Shown in pieces: positions 1 to 4,129 of a stretch of 5,198 nt of DNA. Both the position numbers and the translations under genes were made by a program. Position 1 is the first letter of the stretch, and each line of letters begins with the position of its first letter. Where the stretch lies: assembly GCA_014380825.1 (NCBI GenBank), contig JACMJD010000104.1, positions 1-5,198 on the forward strand, in the 5' to 3' direction. The notes below the pieces were generated by a model. That model saw nothing but the letters and a program-made list of their open reading frames with translations, did not search any database and was not told where the DNA came from. This stretch comes from Phycisphaerae bacterium (GTDB taxonomy: Bacteria; Planctomycetota; Phycisphaerae; Tepidisphaerales; Tepidisphaeraceae).

Positions 1-345
1 CGGCGCGACGACGTCGCCTTTGATTTCCGCTTCCGGCCCGACCAGCACCGGGCCGCGGCTGATGACTTCGCCTTTGAGCTTGCCGCGCACGATCAGCCCG
101 CCGCATTGCACGCGGTCGACGATCACGTTGCCTTTTTTCTCGACGGTGACGATGCCGCACGTTTCGATCGTGCGGCGGGCTTGATATTCCTTGACGCGGA
201 TATCTTCCAGCTTCAGCGATTTGTTGCAGAACTTACAGGTGATGCTGAGCGCGCGACGACCCACGTCCTGCGGCTTTTCGCAATACAGGCACGTGATCGT
301 CACCCGATCGTCGGGCGTGGGGACCGTGTATTCATTCAGCGCCAT
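1..345 (-). CDS. Zinc-ribbon bactofilin (polymer-forming cytoskeletal protein), C-terminus cut off by window edge
   Basis: Minus-strand reading from ATG at 345 stays open to base 1, giving 115 residues with no stop, so the gene continues beyond the left edge. Two CxxC pairs (C19-x-x-C22 and C37-x-x-C40) form a small zinc-ribbon-like N-terminal module. From about residue 60 a bactofilin-type segment begins, with short beta-strand units alternating hydrophobic residues and glycines (VIVDRVQCGGLIVRGKLKGE, then VLVGPEAEIKGDVVAP). Bactofilins polymerise without nucleotide into filaments through a right-handed beta-helix and scaffold envelope or morphogenesis proteins on the cytoplasmic face of the membrane. 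That is family knowledge; the role of the zinc ribbon is not known to me. The gene lies downstream of a second bactofilin in the same orientation. No Shine-Dalgarno is visible before the ATG; the leader is pyrimidine-rich. The start is chosen because the zinc ribbon follows it directly. Family assignment is firm, function inferred. Confidence 0.85.
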   Translation of the reverse strand, partial: MALNEYTVPTPDDRVTITCLYCEKPQDVGRRALSITCKFCNKSLKLEDIRVKEYQARRTIETCGIVTVEKKGNVIVDRVQCGGLIVRGKLKGEVISRGPVLVGPEAEIKGDVVAP

Positions 346-358
346 GCTGGGGAGAGGG

Positions 359-434
359 CAGAGGTCAGAGGTCAGAGTTCAGGAAAGAATCGGGGGATCA
401 AGTTTTTCCCCTGAACTCTAACCTCTGAACTCTG
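359..434. repeat. Long imperfect inverted repeat built of 7-bp units, between the two bactofilin genes
   Basis: Left arm 359-383 pairs with right arm 410-434 at 23 of 25 positions (mismatches 373/420 and 364/429), enclosing a 26-nt loop. Each arm is itself an imperfect tandem of heptamers: GAGGTCA, GAGGTCA, GAGTTCA on the left; TGAACTC, TAACCTC, TGAACTC, TGAACTC on the right, running to about 440. Inside the loop 393-396 (GGGG) could also pair with 408-411 (CCCC), a competing smaller hairpin. It fills nearly all of the 100-bp gap between the stop of the upstream bactofilin (446) and the start of the downstream one (345). It could act in the transcript as a processing or attenuating hairpin, or be a dispersed small repeat element. 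It lacks a clean terminal U-tract, so a standard intrinsic terminator is less likely. Confidence 0.8.
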
Positions 435-445
435 AACTCTCTTCC

Positions 446-883
446 TTACTTGACCGGCTGCGCCTGTGGCACGGCCGACGGTCGGACCGGCTCGTTGCGC
501 GATGCGCCGCCAACGGGCGCGCCGCCCGGGCCCTTGCCCTTGATCGCTTCGGGGCCGACGGTCACGTTGCCGCTGAAGACGGCGCCTTCATCGACGACCA
601 GCTTGGTCGTGCGAAGATCGCCTTCATAGCGAGCGCTCTGCTTCATCTCGATGCGATCGCTGGCGGTGAGGTTTCCCTTCACATCGCCTTCAACAATGAT
701 CGCGCCGGCGTCCACATCCGCCGACATCTTCGCTTCTTTGGCGACATGCAGTCGGCCGGCGGTGTTGATCTTGCCTTCGAGTCTGCCGTGAAGTTTCAAG
801 CCCTTGTCGAACGAGAGTTCGCCTTTGAAAACTGCATCAGGTCCGAGTGTCGTTGGGAATTCCTGGTTGCCAGCATCTGCCAT
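446..883 (-). CDS. Bactofilin (polymer-forming cytoskeletal protein)
   Basis: This complete 145-aa protein has the usual small bactofilin architecture. A short polar N-terminus (about 1-13) is followed by a beta-helical core at about 14-113 of glycine-rich strand repeats, for example VFKGELSFDKGLKLHGRLEG, AIIVEGDVKGNLTA and LVVDEGAVFSGNVTVG. The proline/glycine-rich tail from about 114 (KGKGPGGAPVGG, then PVRPSAVPQAQPVK) looks disordered. Bactofilins assemble into nucleotide-independent filaments under the membrane and recruit envelope-remodelling proteins. There is no signal peptide or membrane helix, so it is cytoplasmic. The ATG at 883 is well supported by a perfect AGGAGG 7 nt upstream (minus-strand reading of 891-896). 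A second, zinc-ribbon-bearing bactofilin follows 100 bp downstream on the same strand, so the pair probably forms an operon and may co-polymerise (inference). Confidence 0.93.
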   Translation of the reverse strand: MADAGNQEFPTTLGPDAVFKGELSFDKGLKLHGRLEGKINTAGRLHVAKEAKMSADVDAGAIIVEGDVKGNLTASDRIEMKQSARYEGDLRTTKLVVDEGAVFSGNVTVGPEAIKGKGPGGAPVGGASRNEPVRPSAVPQAQPVK

Positions 884-890
884 GATGTCG

Positions 891-896
891 CCTCCT
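891..896 (-). promoter_or_regulatory. Consensus Shine-Dalgarno site of the bactofilin gene
   Basis: The minus strand reads AGGAGG, with 7 nt between it and the ATG at 883. It is the only strong ribosome-binding site in the window and fixes the start of the 145-aa bactofilin. Confidence 0.85.
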
Positions 897-941
897 GCGA
901 TGGTCGAGTTGGTACGAAAGTGGTCTTTGCCCGATGACGAA

Positions 942-969
942 AGTATAGCCGGAGTGGGTCAGTGAACAA
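942..969 (-). promoter_or_regulatory. Candidate sigma70-type promoter of the bactofilin genes
   Basis: On the minus strand a -35-like TTGTTC (964-969) is separated by 16 nt from a -10-like TATACT (942-947; five of six consensus bases). This would place the start of transcription near 935, giving a leader of about 50 nt that carries the AGGAGG site. The -10 is good and the -35 weak. It lies in the 131-bp gap after the LEPR gene, so the bactofilins need not depend on read-through. No clear terminator for the LEPR gene is seen in this gap; a short AT-rich dyad around 988-1001 is too weak to call. Confidence 0.45.
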
Positions 970-1014
970 CGCGCCGCGTGCGGGATGTTCAAATTGAATT
1001 TTGCGTGATCGGCG

Positions 1015-2640
1015 CTACGTCAGCAGATCGCCCAGGGAGTTGTACAGGCTGATGAACGAATCCTGTATTCCGATCGGGCGCAGTTTGGCACTGCTTGGGG
1101 GCAAACGAATGCTGCCGCGGAACTGCCCTGCCAGCGCCAGGTTGCCGTTCGCCGGGTCAACCGAGAGTGCAGTTCCGTAATCGTCGCTCTGGGCGCCAAA
1201 TCGAACGGCAAAAACATAATTGCCATTCGAATCAAGCTTCCAGAGGAACGCGTCGTAACTGTTATCGCGATCGCCATCGTTCGGATCTTCAAAATCTTCC
1301 GCGCCCAGCGTGCTGGTGAGCACCGCCCGCCCGCGTCCGGGGTTGAAATCAGCCGAACCGTAGAACCCGCCCGACAGGAACACCGCGCCATTGCTGGGGT
1401 TGACGGCGAGTCCGCCGATCGTTTCCCATCCTTCACTTCCTACCGATTTCGCCCAACTCACGGAGCCATCAATGCTGTTGAATTTGGAGATCACGATGTC
1501 CGACCGATCCGCGGTTTCGCCGATCTCTTCGGGCGTTGCGTAGATATTGCGCACAACGTTCGGATTGGGGTCGGAATCGACGATCTCCTCGAAGTACGAA
1601 GCGACATACAACCCGCCTTGGGGCGACAATGCGATCTCCTGTGCGCCGTCGTATCCCTCGCCGCCGAAAGTTTTCACAAAAGCGAATCCGCCAGCGCTAT
1701 TCAACTTCAGCACGAATGCATCGGTCTCCTTCACTGCCTTGACCAGCACTTGCGCCGAAGACGGATCGAAATCCGTTTGCCCGGAAAAGGAGCCGGCGAT
1801 ATACGAATTGCCCTGCGAATCGACAGCGATCGAGTTGCCAGTATTGCGACGGGCACGATTAATGTCGTTGTTGGCGATGTCTTTCGTCCAGGCAAGTACG
1901 CCGTTCGTGTTGTACTTGGCGACGAACGCGTTTTCGCGACTCCTGTCGTTGGTGCTGAGCGTGACCTTTGCAGCGCCCGGATCAAAATCGGCCAGACGGG
2001 TGTAATAGCCAGTCAGGTGAATCTGATTGCCCGTCACCACCATGCCCTGCGCGACATCGGTGAAATCGCCGCCGATCTGTTTCACGAAAACGAAGTTTCC
2101 GTCGATGTCGAGCTTCAGCAGGAAGATGTCGATGAATTCTTTTCCGCCATACGAATTGAGAATCGCGTCGCGGCTGCTGGGATCGAAGTCGACCGAGCCA
2201 CGGAACGAGCCGGCGATATAGAAATTTTCATTGGCATCGGTGGCAACGGCTGTAACGTATTCGCCAAGATCGTTGGTTTGTAATCCAACGCCCAGGTCGA
2301 ACGGGCCGGCCCGAGACGGATCGGTGGGCGTATCGACATCTCGGCCGTCCTGAAAATCACCTTCCACGCCACCAAACCGGCGGGCCCACACCAGGCCGCC
2401 TGCTTCAGAATATCGCGCGACGTAGATGTCCGTGTCGCCGCGCGCAGTGAGAAGGCTCCGGTTGGCCGATGGATCCAGATCGATCGTCCCCTTGAGCAGC
2501 CCGGCCACCAGAACTCCGTCGTTCGCGAGCTTGGTAATCTCGAACGCGCTGTCGTATGTGGTTGAACCGACGCTGATCGGGTATGCGGCGAGCAGTTGCC
2601 GCGGCTCAAGAGTCTCGACGTGAGTGGATTTTTGGTTCAT
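1015..2640 (-). CDS. LEPR-XLL domain protein with seven SBBP-like beta-propeller repeats, probably exported
   Basis: The protein is 541 aa from ATG 2640. Residues 11-17 read LEPRQLL, the LEPR-XLL motif found near the N-terminus of many large planctomycete surface or secreted proteins; no classical hydrophobic signal peptide is visible. The rest is seven repeats of about 65-97 residues. The typical unit is [N-x-Y-I-A-G-S-F-x-G-x-x-D-F-D-P]...[D-A-F-V-x-K-L-x-x-x-G-x-x-x-x-x-K-x-F-G-G], resembling SBBP (seven-bladed propeller) repeats. The acidic D-x-D-P turn occurs at about 54, 151, 218, 290, 355 (DSDP) and 431 (DFNP), and is degenerate in the last unit (RLPP, about 512). The N-terminal strand YPISVGSTTYD resembles the repeat end FVKTFGGEGYD and could complete the last blade. 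No catalytic residues are evident; a binding or structural envelope role is inferred. A GTG at 2649 would add three residues, but neither start has a Shine-Dalgarno and a possible promoter favours the ATG. It is divergent from the aldolase gene. Confidence 0.85.
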   Translation of the reverse strand: MNQKSTHVETLEPRQLLAAYPISVGSTTYDSAFEITKLANDGVLVAGLLKGTIDLDPSANRSLLTARGDTDIYVARYSEAGGLVWARRFGGVEGDFQDGRDVDTPTDPSRAGPFDLGVGLQTNDLGEYVTAVATDANENFYIAGSFRGSVDFDPSSRDAILNSYGGKEFIDIFLLKLDIDGNFVFVKQIGGDFTDVAQGMVVTGNQIHLTGYYTRLADFDPGAAKVTLSTNDRSRENAFVAKYNTNGVLAWTKDIANNDINRARRNTGNSIAVDSQGNSYIAGSFSGQTDFDPSSAQVLVKAVKETDAFVLKLNSAGGFAFVKTFGGEGYDGAQEIALSPQGGLYVASYFEEIVDSDPNPNVVRNIYATPEEIGETADRSDIVISKFNSIDGSVSWAKSVGSEGWETIGGLAVNPSNGAVFLSGGFYGSADFNPGRGRAVLTSTLGAEDFEDPNDGDRDNSYDAFLWKLDSNGNYVFAVRFGAQSDDYGTALSVDPANGNLALAGQFRGSIRLPPSSAKLRPIGIQDSFISLYNSLGDLLT

Positions 2641-2649
2641 GAGCGACAC

Positions 2650-2678
2650 AGCATACGTTGGACAGCGAGGCGAACCAA
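2650..2678 (-). promoter_or_regulatory. Weak candidate promoter of the LEPR-XLL gene, implying a near-leaderless mRNA
   Basis: On the minus strand TTGGTT (2673-2678), a 17-nt spacer and TATGCT (2650-2655) form a weak sigma70-like pair. The -10 box ends 9 nt before the ATG at 2640, so the transcript would begin almost at the start codon. That would fit the lack of any ribosome-binding site and argue against the GTG at 2649. Both hexamers are poor matches, so this is tentative. Confidence 0.25.
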
Positions 2679-2712
2679 GTCGCCGAGGCTAGTCTTATCC
2701 CGCGCGCGACAT

Positions 2713-2718
2713 TACAAA
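2713..2718 (+). promoter_or_regulatory. Possible -10 element of the aldolase gene
   Basis: TACAAA lies 7 nt before the aldolase ATG in the 85-bp gap between the divergent starts. No convincing -35 box is present at 15-18 nt upstream. If real, the mRNA would be leaderless, in keeping with the absence of a Shine-Dalgarno here. Confidence 0.2.
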
Positions 2719-2725
2719 TCCGCGT

Positions 2726-3385
2726 ATGGCCCAGCTCGACAAAGCGAAAGTACTGGAACGAATGAGCGCGTGCGGCGTGGTCGCGGTGATCCGCGCGCCG
2801 TCGAAAGATGTTCTTGTCGACATATCCCGCGCCCTGCTGGCGGGTGGTGTGATCAGCATCGAAGTGACGATGAGCACGCCCGACGCGCTCAAGGGAATCG
2901 AGCTGCTTGCCAGGCAGTTCGCCGCCGAGGCGCTGATCGGCGTCGGCACGGTGCTCGACGCGAAGACCGCCAGCGATGCGATCAGCGCCGGCGCGCAGTT
3001 CGTCGTCTCGCCGGCGTTTGATGCGGACGTCGTGAAAACGGTCAACCTTGCCAACGTCATCTGCATCCCCGGCGCGTTCACGCCCACTGAAATCCTGCGC
3101 GCCCACCATGGCGGCGCGGACGTCGTCAAAGTTTTCCCCTCCACCGCGCTGGGCCCGGGATACTTCAAAGACATCCTCGCGCCGCTGCCGTTCCTGAAGC
3201 TCACCCCCACCGGCGGCGTCGACGCGAAAAACGCCGGCGCGTGGATTAAAGCTGGCGCCGTCTGCGTCGGCGCGGGGTCTTCGCTGGTACCGAAAGACGC
3301 GATGAGCAAGGGTGATTGGTCCGCGATCACCGCGAATGCGAAAGAATTCATCCGCGTCATCAATGAAGCGAGATCCACAAAGTAA
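2726..3385 (+). CDS. eda: KDPG/KDPGal-family aldolase (2-keto-3-deoxy-6-phosphogluconate aldolase type)
   Basis: This 219-aa protein matches the usual length (about 205-220) of class I KDPG aldolases, which reversibly split 2-keto-3-deoxy-6-phosphogluconate into pyruvate and glyceraldehyde 3-phosphate in the cytoplasm. Visible family motifs in order are GVVAVIR (17-23), GGVISIEVTMSTP with the catalytic Glu46, IGVGTVLDA (71-79), AGAQFVVSP (88-96), IPGAFTPTE (114-122), VVKVFPS with the Schiff-base Lys135, LTPTGGV (159-165) and the phosphate-binding VGAGSSLV (181-188). The position corresponding to Arg49 of E. coli Eda is Ser50, so substrate could be KDPG, its galactonate epimer or another 2-keto-3-deoxy sugar acid. 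No edd or sugar-acid kinase gene is in view. The ATG at 2726 is the natural family start; no Shine-Dalgarno is seen. It precedes two glycan genes on the same strand, the first 76 bp downstream. Confidence 0.92.
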   Translation: MAQLDKAKVLERMSACGVVAVIRAPSKDVLVDISRALLAGGVISIEVTMSTPDALKGIELLARQFAAEALIGVGTVLDAKTASDAISAGAQFVVSPAFDADVVKTVNLANVICIPGAFTPTEILRAHHGGADVVKVFPSTALGPGYFKDILAPLPFLKLTPTGGVDAKNAGAWIKAGAVCVGAGSSLVPKDAMSKGDWSAITANAKEFIRVINEARSTK

Positions 3386-3396
3386 CCCGTGTAGCG

Positions 3397-3410
3397 GCGA
3401 CTTCGGTCGC
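3397..3410 (+). repeat. Short perfect hairpin with a cUUCGg tetraloop between the aldolase and acyltransferase genes
   Basis: GCGAC (3397-3401), loop TTCG (3402-3405), GTCGC (3406-3410) makes a five-base-pair stem closed by the extra-stable C(UUCG)G tetraloop. It begins 11 nt after the aldolase stop codon. No T-run follows (GCCTCTTCACG), so it is not a standard intrinsic terminator. It may protect the 3' end of the aldolase message, weaken read-through, or be a copy of a small interspersed repeat. Confidence 0.5.
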
Positions 3411-3461
3411 GCCTCTTCACGAAACTCCAGTCCGCGCTATCAAAAGTCCGATAACAACTCC

Positions 3462-4115
3462 ATGGACGTCGTCATCATTGGCGCGGGCGGTCATGGAAAA
3501 GTGGTGCTCGACATCCTGCGCGCCGCGAGCGGATCGAAAATTCGTCCGGTCGGCTTCCTTGATGCCGATCCCGCGCTGATCGGCACGTCCATCAACGATC
3601 TTCCCGTCCTTGGTCCCATCCATCACATTTCGAAACTCCGACAGCAGAAAGTTTGCGGCGCGATCGTCGCCATCGGCGACAACCGCGCACGATTCAGCTA
3701 CGCGCGATATCTCCTGGACGAAAGCATCGAACTGATCAGCGCGATCCACCCGGGCGCGATCGTGTCGACCACAGCGAAGACGGGTCGCAACGTCGTAATC
3801 GCCGCCGGCGCGATCGTATGCGCGGATGCCCAGATCGGCGATTCGGTGATCCTGAACACCGGCTGCATCGTCGACCACGAATGCGAGATCGGCGAATCCG
3901 CCCACATTTGCCCCGCCGCTGCGTTAGCGGGCCGCGTGCGGATTGGCGCGGGGGCGTTCATCGGGCTCGGGGCGAAAATCATCCAGTGCCGAACTGTCGG
4001 CGCGCACGCGACGATCGGCGCCGGTGCCGTGGTGATTGAAGACATTCCCGCAAACGTGACTGCGGTTGGCGTGCCGGCTCGGATCGTCAAATCTTCCGCT
4101 TCGCTTGCCGCCTGA
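3462..4115 (+). CDS. NeuD/PglD-family sugar O- or N-acyltransferase (left-handed beta-helix)
   Basis: This 217-aa cytoplasmic enzyme has the two-part build of the NeuD/PglD family. An N-terminal Rossmann-like sugar-nucleotide-binding domain (1-about 75) opens with DVVIIGAGGHGKVV and includes GFLDADP (31-37) and VAIGDNRAR (69-77). A C-terminal left-handed beta-helix (about 95-205) follows, with hexapeptide repeats such as VVIAAGAIV, AQIGDSVI and ATIGAGAVVIEDIP, ending in VGVPARIVK. In the family an acyl group moves from acyl-CoA to a sialic acid or an amino-sugar nucleotide, with a His as general base; His139-Glu140 in VDHECEIG, and His148, match the PglD active-site pattern. The exact sugar acceptor cannot be read from the sequence. 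The start at ATG 3462 is chosen because the Rossmann glycine motif follows at once; the 50 extra upstream codons overlap the aldolase gene and look unlike protein. No Shine-Dalgarno is seen. The next gene starts 14 bp downstream. Confidence 0.9.
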   Translation: MDVVIIGAGGHGKVVLDILRAASGSKIRPVGFLDADPALIGTSINDLPVLGPIHHISKLRQQKVCGAIVAIGDNRARFSYARYLLDESIELISAIHPGAIVSTTAKTGRNVVIAAGAIVCADAQIGDSVILNTGCIVDHECEIGESAHICPAAALAGRVRIGAGAFIGLGAKIIQCRTVGAHATIGAGAVVIEDIPANVTAVGVPARIVKSSASLAA

Positions 4116-4129
4116 TATCCTTGCCCAAC

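Noticed and set aside
106..414. Plus-strand open frames at 106-414 and 191-421
   Set aside because: They are antisense to the zinc-ribbon bactofilin and run into the inverted repeat; no protein-like signature.
359..434. Reading the inverted repeat as a CRISPR fragment or intrinsic terminator
   Set aside because: There are no spacers between repeats, the units are 7 bp and contiguous, and no U-tract follows the stem on the transcribed strand.
654..1272. Two GCGATCGC octamers and many GATC/CGATCG sites
   Set aside because: They fall inside coding sequence and fit the GC-rich codon use; too few to claim a HIP1-like or methylation-linked repeat.
1618..2283. 221-codon plus-strand open frame inside the LEPR gene, with others at 1547-2005 and 1536-1742
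   Set aside because: No recognisable domain, and the opposite strand holds clear propeller repeats throughout. This is a codon-bias shadow.
2695..3420. 241-codon minus-strand open frame opposite the aldolase
   Set aside because: The plus strand encodes a complete aldolase with catalytic Glu and Lys; the antisense product has no family features.
3415..3443. Possible promoter before the acyltransferase gene (TTCACG, 16 nt, TATCAA)
   Set aside because: Both boxes match the consensus at only four of six positions in a short gap where chance matches are likely; not strong enough to annotate.
3312..3461. N-terminal extension of the acyltransferase frame by 50 codons
   Set aside because: It overlaps the end of the aldolase gene, is Ser/Arg/Asn-rich and lies before the Rossmann motif that normally starts the family.
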